Source: Sequoia sempervirens (lineage: Eukaryota > Streptophyta > Pinopsida > Cupressales > Cupressaceae). From it: a stretch of DNA of 64,000 bases. This document shows positions 1 through 10,838 of this stretch, one piece after another (position 1 is the stretch's first letter; every line of letters begins with the position of its first letter). The stretch is from assembly GCA_007258455.2 (NCBI GenBank), contig VDFB02193867.1, forward strand, positions 567,554,223 through 567,618,222, read 5' to 3'. The notes under the pieces were generated by a model. It did not search any database, was not told the DNA's origin, and was given only the letters and a program-made list of their open reading frames with translations. The position numbers and the translations under genes are program-made.

Positions 1-60
1 AAGATCCTTCCCCAATATTCACTAGCCTTCAATTAATTGCCTACATTTCACTTGCATCAA

Positions 61-790
61 AATATCCCTCAACCCTCAACCCTCAACCCTAATCCTTCAA
101 CCCTCAACCCTCAACCTTAAACCCTAAACCCTCAACCCCTATACCCTCTACCCTATACATTGGACCCTCAACCCTAATCCTTCAACTATATACCCTCAAA
201 CCTATACCCTAAATGCTCTACCCTCAACCCTTAACCATCAACCCTAAATCCTTAAACCTTGCTTCTACCCTCTACCATCAACCCTAATCCCTCAACCCTA
301 TACCCTCAACCCAATACCCTATACCATCAACCCTATAGGTCCTCAACTCTATACCCTCAATTCTCAACCCTCTACCCTATATATTGGATCCTCAACCCTC
401 ATATATATATATCTAACCCTCCCTCCTCTTCTCTCCTTGTCCTTATCTCACTTCTCCCTCCATCCCTCATTCCATCCATCAACCCTCCCTCTCTACCCTA
501 ATCCCTCAACCCTAAACCCTCAATGTCTCTAAGCCCTTAAACCCTAAATCCTTAAACTGGTATCTACCCTCCACCCTCAACCCAATACCCTCTACCCTCA
601 ACCCTCAACCCTCAACCCTTAAACCCTTAAACCCAAGTAAAATCTCTACCCTAATCAATCAACCCTCAACCCTTAATCCCCCAACCCTTATACCCTCAAC
701 ACTCAGCCCTCAACCCTTAAACCCTAATCCCTCAACCCTTATACCCTCTACCCTATACATTGGACCCTCAACCCTATACCCTTGGTGTCA
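61..790. repeat. Degenerate telomere-like repeat array
   Basis: About 700 bp built from 7-bp variants of the plant telomere unit. CCCTCAA dominates; CCCTAAA (the canonical plant unit on this strand), CCCTATA and CCCTCTA also occur, with 8-bp slips. The pyrimidine-A strand is on top throughout, so the array has one orientation. Sequence continues on both sides, so it is interstitial here. Whether it is a former chromosome end or a pericentromeric array cannot be told from the window. Confidence 0.85.
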
Positions 791-1484
791 CTGCAAGGGA
801 ATAAAAATTCAACTGTATCCCTTTTTTACATTTTATGGAATAATACACCTCATTTCTACATTCAATCATCTACAAATTTGCTCATGTTTTAGATTTTTGA
901 GTAAAGGATAAAAAAATGTTTTTAAAGGATAATATGAAGATAATAGTATGATCTTAACTTTGAGATTTAATAGCATTTGAATTAAATGGAATTTTTATCT
1001 TCTTTTCAATTAAAAATTGTAATATTTAATTTGTAAAATATTATAAAATAAATAAATAATAATAAAATTTATATGTTAAATATTAATCATTATTTAGAAT
1101 TTGTTTTTCACAATAATAATATGAATTGTTTGGAAGAAATGCAAGAGGTAGATCTATTTTAATTAAAAATAATCTTAGGGTGCAAGGAATCTAATGTAAT
1201 ATCACAATCACAATCACAAAATCTTTTTAAATTATAATAATTAAAATCATAATTTAATGATTAAATTATATATTTAATTCATATTCATTTTAGTTTTATT
1301 TAAAGCATAGTAATGAGACCAGGACTCAGCTTGAACTCAGCTAGGGTGACTCTACTTGGGACTAGAAAATTTGATATTTTTAAGGATTTAAAACTTGTTT
1401 CAAGCATGCTTTATTGAATAAACCTTAAAGACACAATAACATTATTAAATAGAAGAAAATTTTATCACATACACAAGTATACAT
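791..1484. other. AT-rich non-coding spacer
   Basis: Strongly AT-rich sequence with short A/T runs, then a transition into the duplicated block that starts near 1485. I see no coding signal, RNA gene or element end in it. Confidence 0.6.
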
Positions 1485-2135
1485 CGATCACATAAGTATA
1501 AAGTACATAAATTGTAGCTGAGTTGCTAAAGGAAATATCACACACTTAGATATATAAATATAGTCAAATGTATACAAAACTCATGGAATATGAAATCCAT
1601 GACATCGAATGTTCCAAAAAAATATGAAATATCAAAACAATAACTATAATTCTATGGCTCAAAGGAGTCTACATCCTTCCTGCAAAGGCATCTAAGGTGG
1701 GTCCTAGATGATGTAGCAACTACAACCATAGTCTTTGCTTGTGACTCCATGCCACCCTCACCAACATTAGTTGTGGATGTGTTTGCTCGTGCTTTAGACT
1801 CCTCCTCTATCATGGCTATAGCCTCAACCTCTCTATCTTCCTGGTCAACCCAATCAAGGTCTTCGTCACTAACACAAGTTTATTTTGATCATATAAGTAT
1901 AAAGTTATAAACACAAATTGTAGTTGAGTTGCTCAAGGAAATAACAAACTTAGATATATAGTCAAAGACTCAAATGTATACAAAAATCATTGAATATGAA
2001 ATCCATGACATCAAATGTTCCAAACAAATATGAAATATATTAAAACATTCTAAACAATAACTAGAATTCTATGGCTCATAGGAGCCTGCATCCTTCCTAC
2101 GAATGTGTCTAAGATAGGTCCTAGATGATACAATA
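1485..2135. repeat. Imperfect direct repeat (two copies)
   Basis: The segment about 1485-1720 (CACATAAGTATAAAGT ... TCCTAGATGATG) recurs at about 1890-2135 with substitutions and small indels. Both copies carry the same gene tail on the minus strand, so this is an old tandem duplication of a gene 3' end. Boundaries are approximate, read by eye. Confidence 0.7.
1652..1876 (-). pseudogene. C-terminal gene fragment, acidic, unrecognised
   Basis: An open frame of 74 codons ending in TAG (CTA at 1652-1654 on the plus strand). It begins with an acidic stretch (SDEDLDWVDQEDREVEA), followed by a Ser/Thr/Ala-rich linker and a basic tail RTHLRCLCRKD before DSFEP-stop. There is no start codon at its upstream edge, so it is the 3' end of something truncated by the duplication. 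The D-W-rich acidic end resembles tails of plant hAT-type transposases, but no diagnostic domain is left, so the family is not assigned. Confidence 0.35.
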
Positions 2136-2165
2136 GCCATAATATCAAGTATCAGAGCAATTTTC
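2069..2165 (-). pseudogene. Second copy of the same gene tail
   Basis: Ends with RTYLRHIRRKDAGSYEP-stop, matching RTHLRCLCRKDVDSFEP-stop of the upstream copy at 1652. The frame runs on upstream into the GC-rich minisatellite, which interrupts the homology, so the fragment was split or extended by insertion of that repeat. Confidence 0.4.
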
Positions 2166-2490
2166 GTAATGGCGTTGAGGGGCAGTTCCCTTTGAGGGGG
2201 TCTAGGCACAATGCCTCTAGTGGGGTCAAGGGGTAGCGCCCCCAATGGGGTTAAGGAGAAACGCCCCTTCCGAGGGTCTGGGGCAGTGCCCCCAGCGGGG
2301 TCGAGGGGAAATGCCCCTCGTGGGGGTCTAGGGGTAGCGCCCCTAGTGGGTTCAAGACACAACGCCCCTTAAGGGGGTCTGGGGCAGCACCCCTAGCAGG
2401 GTCGAGGGGAAATGTGCCTCGTAGGGTCTTGGGGCAGTGCCCTGGGTGTGCTCCCTTTCACAATACAGGGGGCCAAGGTCAAGGGGTGGA
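2166..2490. repeat. GC-rich minisatellite
   Basis: A GC-rich island in AT-rich surroundings. It alternates blocks such as GGGGCAGTGCCCC, GGGGTCGAGGGGAAATGCCCC and GGGGTCTAGGGGTAGCGCCCC, so each subunit is itself partly palindromic. Read on the minus strand it gives an open frame of proline/glycine-rich peptide (repeats like PLDPxRG and PRPP). I regard this as translation of the repeat and not a protein. Confidence 0.75.
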
Positions 2491-2721
2491 GCTCTCACCA
2501 CCAAGCTCAAACTAAGACCTCTAAAACCATACAAACCTTCATGGTGTACATCATTTTGCATTCGCAATAATTAAAAAAAAAACAAGTTTTAACTTTAAAT
2601 TTCATGTAATTTTTTGCACTTTTCATACCCTACTTGCTGAGTCCTATTGACAAGACTCACCTAAACTCCGCCAAATATAATACCTATCTTGATTTTCTAT
2701 AAAAATCATAAAGAAACTAAG

Positions 2722-4239
2722 TGATAGGGAGGCTACAGGAAGCAATCACAGATTCCTGGAAGCTGCAGGAATCAGTTACACTGTTTTCAGATGGTGCAGG
2801 AACCAATCACAGATTCCTGTGCTAGGCCTTGACATAGACCTCCTTGGTGAAATTTTTGTTCCACCCTAACCTATAGGAACTCTACCTTGTCTAAGTTCCC
2901 CAGGTTCTGCTGCCAACCTCACTATCTTGTCAAGTTTGCAACTACCAAACCAAATCTTGGTGCTATGACTCCTTTCTTTCTTAGCCTTTTATGCATCCAA
3001 AAGACTAATCCTCCCTCAATACATGAATGAATCTTGCAGGGGTGAGGGGATGTTTTCCAAAACTCCAAAACAACCTCCTAGGGTTTCTAGAACTTCACTT
3101 AGACTCCATCTTACCAACACTTGCATGAAGACTATTCCATAGGTTTTTCTCTTGAGCCACTATTTGGTCTCTGAACAGGGTTAAATTGCTTTTCCTCCTA
3201 AACCCACCAAAGAAATGTGGTTCTTGGCTTAGGAAATGTGTTTCCCCTATCTACAACTTCAATATTTCTAGGGTCTTGGCTCTATCCAAGCCATTCTTTG
3301 CCCTCATGCAAACACTACCCAGAAAACTAGGGTTTTTAACTGTCTAGAACCAGTTTTAGGACTGGTGAAAAGTTCTCCTCCTAAACGGATTGCTGGGCTC
3401 TCCTCCTTGGTACCACACGTGGCAAAGACCTTCCCCTAAATTCTCCAAAAATAATTTTTCAAAAATTTTTTCTCCCCTGCAAGTTATCAACGTTGTTCTG
3501 CAGCCTTTCCTAGCCGGGCTCTTCACTGGCTCGCCTAGGGCAAGACTTTTCTCATAACTCCTGCAACTAAAGAAAACCTAACACCTACCACTAAAATATG
3601 TATAGATATGGAGCCTGACCATGTTCCCAACAATTCCATACTTCTAGGTACGGAGGGAATGCAGCCTAGAACTCCATTTTTACTTAGTTCTAGTCAAAAC
3701 AGCAAATAAGGAAATAAAACACAGAATTTACAAGAATGGATGAAACAATGGAACAGCTATCAAATGTGCCAAAATAAACTTCTAGAGGCTTCTCTACATG
3801 CTAGAAAAACCTACAAAATGCCTCTTTTAATTCATTTAACTGCTGTCTTGCAAACAAGAACAGAAAAACACAGAAAATAAGACAAGAAAGTTGTTTTCTT
3901 TAATTTTTGGAAAAATAGTCCGTACAAAGAACTTGTAACCAACCAAAAAAGTCGTGGAATGCCTTAAATATGCCTTCCCAACAATTTAGGTTCTTGGGTC
4001 GAGACTTAAATGACCTAAAAATGCCTTTTTGTAAAACCCGCTGTGTTTACAGACATTTAACAATTTTTCACTATTTAGCAAAGTGAGCCTCTAAACTCAT
4101 TGGAAACTTGACACCCTCTTTTCCAAAGACCAAAAACAACCCTAAGCACCTAAAATAATGGTCAAAATGACCTTATGATAGCACCACAAAATTAAAAACT
4201 CTAAAACAAAATAGTGTTTTACCTGGTGCTCCTGCACCA
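2722..4239 (-). repeat. Chromovirus 3' LTR
   Basis: 1518 bp, starting TGATAGGGAGG and ending CTCCTGCACCA on the plus strand. It matches 8908-10417 along its full length with scattered substitutions and small indels (for example ACAGCAAATAAGG near 3700 against a shorter version near 9885). Because the element is on the minus strand, this left LTR is the 3' one. Confidence 0.93.
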
Positions 4240-4240
4240 T

Positions 4241-4254
4241 TCTCCCCCTCTCAG
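4241..4254 (-). promoter_or_regulatory. Polypurine tract
   Basis: Directly next to the 3' LTR the plus strand reads TCTCCCCCTCTCA, that is TGAGAGGGGGAGA on the element strand. This is the expected plus-strand priming site and fixes the inner edge of the LTR at 4239. Confidence 0.85.
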
Positions 4255-4263
4255 CACAAAAAA

Positions 4264-5560
4264 CTAAGGAAGTTTGGGAGAGATCAGAGACATATCAATG
4301 CCTTGCTTCTTAAAATCTACTTCTTCTACCTAGGTATCTTTAGATTCATGCTTATCCTTCCATTTGACAAGATGCTCCATGTACACCTTGTGCCTTGTAG
4401 TCTTTTTCACTCTTGACTCCAAGATCTTTTCTGCTTGTAGCTTGTTTGGAGTTGGTATGGACATGTTGCTGATGTCCTTGAAGACCTCCTGACTGTCCTG
4501 ATCCAGATCCTTGGCTGTCCCTTTATACTTGATTAGATCAGCCACATTGAACACTGGAGAGATGCCCAAATCTGCTGGTAATTCCACCTTGTATGCATTT
4601 TTACCATATTTGGCCAACACCTTCCATGGACCCACTCTTTTCATTTGTAACTTGGTTGCCATGCCCTTCTGCAATCTAGATTTTTTGAGGTGGACCATAA
4701 CATAGTCTCCAACTGCAAATTGTACATCCTTCCTTGACAAATCAACATTCTCCTTCAACTTTTGAGTTGCTGCAGTAACTGTCTTCTTGACCTGCTCATG
4801 AATCTCCTGCATGGTCTGAGTGAAGTCTTCAGCATGTCCACTCCTATTCTCCATTGATCCAAGGTCTCTGAGTTCACAAATACCTCTTGGGTGCATCCCA
4901 TACACAACCTCAAAAGGACTTTTTCCTGTAGTTCTATTGACACTATCATTATAAGCATATTCAGCTTGAGAAATTACCATATCCCATGTCTGTCCATATT
5001 CTTTAGTCAAGCACCTCAGAAGATTACCTAGCACTCTATTAACCACCTTGGTTTGACCATCGGTCTGAGGATGGTAAGCTGATCCAAATGATAGATTTGT
5101 ACCCAATCTGCTCCATAGAGTCTTCCAAAAATGACTCATGAACTTCACATCCCTGTCTGATACAATGCTCAATGGCAATCCATGGATTCTTACAACTTCC
5201 CTGAAGAAAAGATGGGCTATGTAACTTGCATCATGTGTAGTTTTGCATGGAATAAAATGACTCATCTTACTAAATCTGTCTACCACAACATAAATACTGT
5301 CAAAACCAGTCTTGGTCTTAGGAAGACCTAGCACAAAATCCATGCTCACACACTCCCATGGTCTGTTTGGAATGGGTAAAGGTTGATACAAACCAGCATT
5401 GCTAGCTCCCCCTTTAGCTTTCATGCAAACAACACACTGTTCCACATACTTTTTGACATCTCTTGCTAACTTAGGCTAGTAATAGAATCTTTGAACTAGC
5501 TCTAAAGTTTTATTAATACCAAAATGCCCACTAAGACTGCCATTATGTTTTTCTTGAATC
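4264..5560 (-). pseudogene. Chromovirus integrase with chromodomain, broken
   Basis: Inserts element cDNA into the host chromosome; the chromodomain would steer it to marked chromatin. The zinc-binding HHCC set is visible: two His in HNGSLSGHFG (about 5520-5545) and CVVC near 5428-5437. Catalytic core: Asp in SMDFVLG, Asp in SDRD, but the Glu expected exactly 35 residues later is Lys (QTKVVNR near 5045-5065), so the DD35E triad is lost. A GPY/F-like block (KRVGPWKVLAKYGKNAYKVE) and the first part of a chromodomain (HLVKWKD) follow. Two in-frame TAG codons interrupt it: one at 5476-5478 where the family has Trp after YY, and one at 4327-4329 inside the chromodomain, again at an expected Trp. 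The frame stays open beyond it to a TAG at 4264-4266. Confidence 0.9.
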
Positions 5561-5699
5561 AAATTTTCTCTCATTGATCCTCTTCGAACACATAACTGAT
5601 TACCCTTAAATAACAGTCCATTTTGTAGTGTATACTCAGCAAACTGACTATGAAAATGATTCACAAAATTATAACATACCTTGTAGGCTTCTGAGAAAT

Positions 5700-6150
5700 C
5701 TTCATCCTCACCATAGAGATCCTTAAAACTTTCCAATCCTATGCTTTTCAGCTGTATCTCTTGAACTGTCAACATCCTCTTGCTTAATGCATCTGCCACT
5801 TTGTTTTGCTGTCCCTTCTTGTGCTTAATTGTAAATGTGAAAGCTTGAATGTACTCCATCCATTTCAAATGTCTATTACTCAACTTCTCTTGGGTGTTGA
5901 TGTAACTAAGTGCCTGGTTATCTGTGAAAACCACAAACTCTTTGGGTAACAAATAATGCCTCCACTTCCTAAGGGACTGCACTAAAGCATATAATTCTAG
6001 ATCATAGGTAGAGTACTTTTGCTTGGATTCATTGAGCTTTTCACTAAAGAAGGCTACAGGCCTACCTTCTTGACTAAGTACTCCTCCTACAGCTACTCCA
6101 CTTGCATCACACTCAACTGTGAACAACTTGTCAAAACTAGGCAACAACAA
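5700..6150 (-). pseudogene. Chromovirus RNase H domain
   Basis: Degrades the RNA strand of the RNA/DNA hybrid during reverse transcription. The four acidic catalytic positions are present: CDASG, LELYALV, TDNQA and VADALSK. It lies in a frame different from the RT upstream; the shift is within a TTTGTTGTTG run at about 6146-6151 (plus-strand CAACAACAAATA), consistent with a one-base indel in a short repeat. Apart from that shift this domain looks the best preserved of the polyprotein. Confidence 0.88.
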
Positions 6151-7070
6151 ATAGGTTGGGTTGCCACCTCTTGTTTCAGTTTTTCAAAACCTTTATCAGC
6201 CTCTTGAGTCCACTTAAACTTTGTTTTCAGACCACCTTTAATAGTATCTAGGACTGGTACACATATACCACTGAAATTCCTTATGAATTTTCTATAGAAT
6301 TGAGCCAAACCATGAAAACTCCTTACCTCTGTTGCTGTGGTTGGTGTGGGCCAGTTTAGGATGGCTTCCACCTTGCTTGGATCCATCTTCAGCATTCCTT
6401 GGGATACCACAAAGCCTAGATACACAAGCTCTTGTTTGAAGAACTCACACTTCTCAAGGTTAATGGCCAATTGTTCTTCTTGCAGCCTTTTAAGAACCAT
6501 CTCCACATGCTTGAGGTGTTCTTCTGTCTTACTGAAAATCAGTATGTCATCAAGATAGACTACTACAAAGAACCCTGTAAAATCCTTAAGCACCTCATTC
6601 ATTAGTCTCATGAACGTGCTAGGGGAATTTGAGAGGCCAAATGGCATCAATTTCCACTCATACAAGCCATCATTTGTCTTAAAAGTTGTCTTCCATTCAT
6701 CACCCTCCTTAATTCTGATTTGATGATACCCGCTCTTAAGATCTAGCTTGGTGAAGAATTTTGCACCTCCAAGACAATCCATCAAGTCTTCAATTCTAGG
6801 AATAGGAAACCTATACCTAATTTTGATTCTATTAATTGCTCTAGAATCAGTGCATAATCTCCACTTACCACCTTTTTTTGTTGCCAAAACAACTGGGACT
6901 GCACAAGGGCTGATGCTCTTTTGGATCAATCCTTGATTCAACAATTCTTCCACTTGCCTAGCCACCTCTTGGTTCTGCTCAGGTGTAAGCTTGTATGCTG
7001 CTTTGTTAGGCAATGAGGCTCTAGGTATAAAGTCAATTTGATGACTTATTGCTCTCTTGGGTGGTAGAGT
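6150..7070 (-). pseudogene. Chromovirus reverse transcriptase
   Basis: Copies element RNA into DNA. Ordered motifs: WRLCTDSRAIN, FPIPRIEDLMD, KLDLKSGYHQIR (first catalytic Asp), LMPFGLSNSPSTFMRLMN, and VVYLDDILIFSK with the YLDD box at 6546-6557. The thumb and connection continue (LVYLGFVVSQG, FYRKFIRNFS). The frame is open throughout and ends in the frameshift before RNase H. All RT catalytic residues are intact, unlike the protease and integrase. Confidence 0.93.
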
Positions 7071-7289
7071 TGATGGTGTTCCATCACTGACTATGCTCTT
7101 GTATTTGTCAAGCAAGTTTTGGACTGCTGCTGGTAACACTGTCCTTTTAGCCTTTTCTTCCTCTTTGGACTGCATCATAACCACATATCCTTCATTCCCT
7201 TGGTGTAGGTCCTTAAGGAACTCCTTGCCACTACTCAACATAATGTTGGGTACCTTTGACTGTCCTTCATCTTCCTCAATCAATGACTG

Positions 7290-7700
7290 CAGTTTGAAGG
7301 TTCTTCCATCCTTCTTGAATGAAATGGTGTTCTCTTTCCCATCATAAACAACACTTCTATCATATTGCCAAGGTCTGCCCAGTAGTAGATGACATGCATC
7401 CATGGGTAATACATCACAAACCAGCTTGTCTTTATAGCCTCCAATTGAAAATTCTACTGTGACCTGCTCATTCACCAAAACACTCTGCCCTTTATTCAAC
7501 CATGTGACCTTGTAGGGGTTATTATGGGGTACTTTGTCCAATTTTAGCTTTGTTACTGCCTCCTCAGAGATGATATTATCTGTAGAACTAGAATCTACAA
7601 TGACTTTGTACACCTTTCCCAATATCTTGCACCTTGCTCTAAACAAAGCTCTCCTTTGCTTGGGTTCTTCCTTAACCGGTTGTCTGATCAACACTCTATT
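7290..7700 (-). pseudogene. Chromovirus aspartic protease, active site altered
   Basis: Would cut the Gag-Pol polyprotein. The active-site loop reads VDSSSTDN near 7575-7600 where the family has Asp-Ser/Thr/Gly-Gly; the essential Gly is Ser here, a single G-to-A change. The downstream family signature VLPMDACHLLLGRPWQYDR (about 7355-7415) is well kept, which confirms the identity. Confidence 0.85.
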
Positions 7701-7769
7701 AAACATCAGATTTTCACCTACTTCTGATTCTATTTGACTGATCTCAGGTGATTTGACACTCATGGTGTC

Positions 7770-8861
7770 CTCTTGTGCATAAGCTACTCTTTTCTCATTG
7801 CTAGATGAAGCTTTCTCTGGGCACCTATAAGTAGGGTGACCTAGTTGGTTACAATGATAACACTTCATGTTTGCAAAGTAAGAATTACTCCTACCTACTC
7901 CTCTTCCTCTGTTTGAACCTCTTTGAGGTCCTCTTCCTCTATTAAATCCTCCTCTTGAAGATGTTTCACCTCCATGCTTAGTAAGCTTAGATTCTCCTTG
8001 AGTTCTTTGATCATTACCTCTTCCTTGGTAACCTCCACGCTGTCCTCTTTGATCTCTGCCTCTTCCTCTGCCCTTAGAAGATTGATCATGCTTCCTCTTG
8101 TTCCTTTCTTCAATCTTGATAGCCAATTGATAACATTGGTGTACTATTTTAGGGCTGAGTAAAGCCATCTCTTCCTGTATGTTCCACTTCAAACCATTTA
8201 GGTATCTAGCCACTTTTAGGCTCTCATCTTTTGCCACATTTGATCTCAAGCAAAGCTTCTAGAACTCTTCTGTATAGGTGTTGACATCTTGATCTTTTTG
8301 TCTTAGACCTTGCCTCTTCTTGTGAAGTTGGATCTCATAATCATCTGGCATATATGCTTCCTTTACCTTAGCAACCATTCCTTTCCAAGTTGAAATGGGC
8401 TGCTTACCTTCTTTTTCCCTTTCAGTCTGAACAAACTTCCACCATGTCAAAGCTGATCCTCTCAACCTTGATTTAGCTACCTTCACCTTCTATGCTTCAG
8501 TTACTCCATCACACTCAAAATGATTCTCCATTCCTTCTATCCAATCCATGACCAAATCAGGATCCATCTTTCCACTGAACAGTGGTATGCCCTCAAGTCC
8601 TTTTCCACTCAATGCTTTCAATGCCTTCAAGAAAGGCTCCTCCTCCAAAACAGGGTCAAGTTTAGGGACTTTGTCCTCCTCTGCAACCTCTTCTTCTTTT
8701 GGCACTTTGCCTTCTAGTTTCACCTGGTTCAGTGCTGCTTCAAGTTGCTCTATCCTTTCCTTTAGAGATTTGTTATCCTCTTCTTGCTCTTCAACCATCT
8801 TGGTTAACTGTGCATTTGTCACCATCTTGGGCGGTTCACTTGACTCAACTTCCTCTGACAT
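7770..8861 (-). pseudogene. Chromovirus gag with zinc knuckle, two nonsense codons
   Basis: Forms the virus-like particle and binds element RNA. The start MSEEVESSEPP follows the primer site by 32 bases on the element strand, which supports this start. A coiled-coil-like acidic region (LTKMVEEQEEDNKSLKERIE) comes first, then the gag core (WWKFVQTEREKEGKQ), a long Arg/Gly-rich stretch and a CCHC knuckle C-x2-C-x4-H-x4-C at 7821-7862. Two in-frame TAG codons, at 8490-8492 and 8259-8261, sit where CAG (Gln) fits the flanking frame. The frame is the same on both sides of each stop, so these are simple nonsense changes. Confidence 0.87.
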
Positions 8862-8892
8862 ATAAGCTGCTGCTTTCCCAAATCTTTTGCTC

Positions 8893-8904
8893 GCTCTGAT
8901 ACCA
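8893..8904 (-). promoter_or_regulatory. Primer binding site, tRNA-Met type
   Basis: On the element strand TGGTATCAGAGC starts three bases inside the 5' LTR edge. This is the usual plant tRNA-Met primer site and fixes the transcription direction as minus. Confidence 0.93.
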
Positions 8905-8907
8905 ATC

Positions 8908-10417
8908 TGATAGGGAGGCTACAGGAAGCAATCACAGATTCCTGGAAGCTGCAGGAATCAGTTACACTGTTTTCAGATGCTACAGGAACCAATCACAGAT
9001 TCCTGTGCTAGGCCTTGACATAGACCTCCTTGGTGAAATTTTTGTTCCACCCTAACCTATAGGAACTCTACCTTGTCTAAGTTCCCCTGGTTCTCCTGCC
9101 AACCTCACTATCTTGTCAAGTTTGCAACTACCAAACCAAATCTTGGTGCTATGACTCCTTTCTTTCTTAGCCTTTTATGCATCCAAAAGACTAATCCTCC
9201 CTCAATACATGAATGAATCTCGCAGGGGTGAGGGAATGTTTTCCAAAACTCCAAAACAACCTCCTAGGGTTTCTAGAACTTCACTTAGACTCCATCTTAC
9301 CAACACTTGCATGAAGCCTATTCCATAGGTTTTTCTCTTGAGCCACTATTTGGTCTCTGAACAGGGTTAAATTGCTTTTCCTCCTAAACCCACCAAAGAA
9401 ATGTGGTTCTTGGCTTAGGAAATGTGTTTCCCCTATCTACAACTTCAAGATTTCTAGGGTCTTGGCTCTGTCCAAGCCGTTCTTTTCCCTCATGCAAACA
9501 CTACTCAGAAAACTAGGGTTTTTAACTATCCAGAACCAGTTTTAGGACTGGTGAAAAGTTATCCTCCTAAACGGATTGCTGGTCTCTCCTCCTTGGTACC
9601 ACACGTGGCCAAGACCTTCCCCTAAATTCTCAAAAAATAATTTTTCAAAAATCTTTTCTCCCCTGCAATTTATCAATGCTGTTCTGCAGCCTTTCCTAGC
9701 CGGGCTCTTCACTGGCTCGCCTAGGGCAAGACTTTTCTCATAACTCCTGCAACTAAAGAAAACATAACACCTACCACTAAAATATGTATATATATGGAGC
9801 CTGAACATGTTCCCAAAAATTCCATACTTCCAGGTATGGAGGGAATGCAGCCTAGAACTCCATTTTTACTCAGTTCCAGTCAAAATAAGGAAATAAAACA
9901 CAGAATTTACAAGAATGGATGAAACAATGGAACAGCTATCAAATGTGCCAAAATAAACTTCTAGAGGCTTCTCTACATGCCAAAAAAACCTACAAAATGC
10001 CTCTTTTAATTCATTTAACTACTGTCTTGCAAACAAGAACAGAAAAACACAAAAATAAGACAAGAAAGTTGTTTTCTTTAATTTCTGGAAAAACAGTCCG
10101 TACAAAGAACTTCTAACCAACCAAAAAGGTCGTGGAATGCCTTAAATATGCCTTCCCAACAATTTAGGTTCTTGGGTCGAGGCTTAAATGACCTAAAAAT
10201 GCCTTTTTGTAAAACCCGCTGTGTTTACAGACATTTAACAATTTTTCACTATTTAGCAAAGTGAGCCTCTAAACTCATTGGAAACTTGACACCCTCTTTT
10301 CCAAAGACCAAAAAAAACCCTAAGCACCTAAAATAATGGTCAAAATGACCTTATGATAGCACCAAAAAATTAAAAACTCTAAAACAAAATAGTCCTTTGC
10401 CTGGTGCTCCTGCACCA
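8908..10417 (-). repeat. Chromovirus 5' LTR
   Basis: 1510 bp, TGATAGGGAGG to CTCCTGCACCA, followed by the target duplication CTAAG. On the minus strand this is the promoter-bearing 5' LTR. Small open frames inside it are non-coding and differ between the two LTRs. Confidence 0.93.
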
Positions 10418-10422
10418 CTAAG

Positions 10423-10833
10423 TCATGAAATTATATGGTTTTTATTCAAAACCATAGTAAAACCTAAGGCATAGAACAACCTAGGAATGATGAGATAAAG
10501 TATTAGTCAACGCACTTTAATTGTAAATAAATGTGATAAAAAGATAAGGGCGAGCTAGGGAAACATGAAACCCTAACCACAAAACATCGAACTTCTACAT
10601 TTCTCACCTCATTTTGCACTTTTCCATTTCTAGAGAACTTAGCACATAATTTCCATGGAAACTTAGGGTTCAAGCTTGAAAATAAAACATTTTATGTACT
10701 GCTATGCTGATTTGGTGTCGATTTATTTAGAAACTTCATGTTAAGTTGATTCTTCTTTCTTCTGGGTCATTTCAACTCCATTTTTTTAAGGATTTAGGGC
10801 CTCTAGGCCACAACCATGAGTGAGTTTCTGATG
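10423..10833. other. Spacer between two LTR elements
   Basis: About 410 bp. Joined across the chromovirus it continues the sequence left of 2717, so it is the original host or older-repeat DNA into which that element inserted. No gene or RNA is seen. Confidence 0.6.
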
Positions 10834-10838
10834 CATTT

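Larger units (their letters stand above)
2717..10422 (-). mobile_element. Complete Ty3/gypsy chromovirus, defective
   Basis: A full LTR retrotransposon read on the minus strand. It has the 5-bp target duplication CTAAG at 2717-2721 and 10418-10422, LTRs of about 1.5 kb starting TG and ending CA, a primer site complementary to tRNA-Met, a polypurine tract, and gag-protease-RT-RNase H-integrase in that order (Ty3/gypsy order). The C-terminal end carries a GPY/F-type motif and the start of a chromodomain, hence chromovirus. The reading frame has four in-frame TAG codons and one frameshift, and two catalytic residues are replaced, so it cannot move by its own enzymes. The LTRs differ at scattered positions, so the insertion is not recent. 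Confidence 0.93.

Noticed and set aside
259..501. 80-codon open frame in the telomere-like array
   Set aside because: Peptide is a translation of the 7-bp repeat (STLYPQ-type repeats), with no other coding sign.
8520..8899. Plus-strand open frames over gag
   Set aside because: Opposite-strand shadows of the gag coding sequence.
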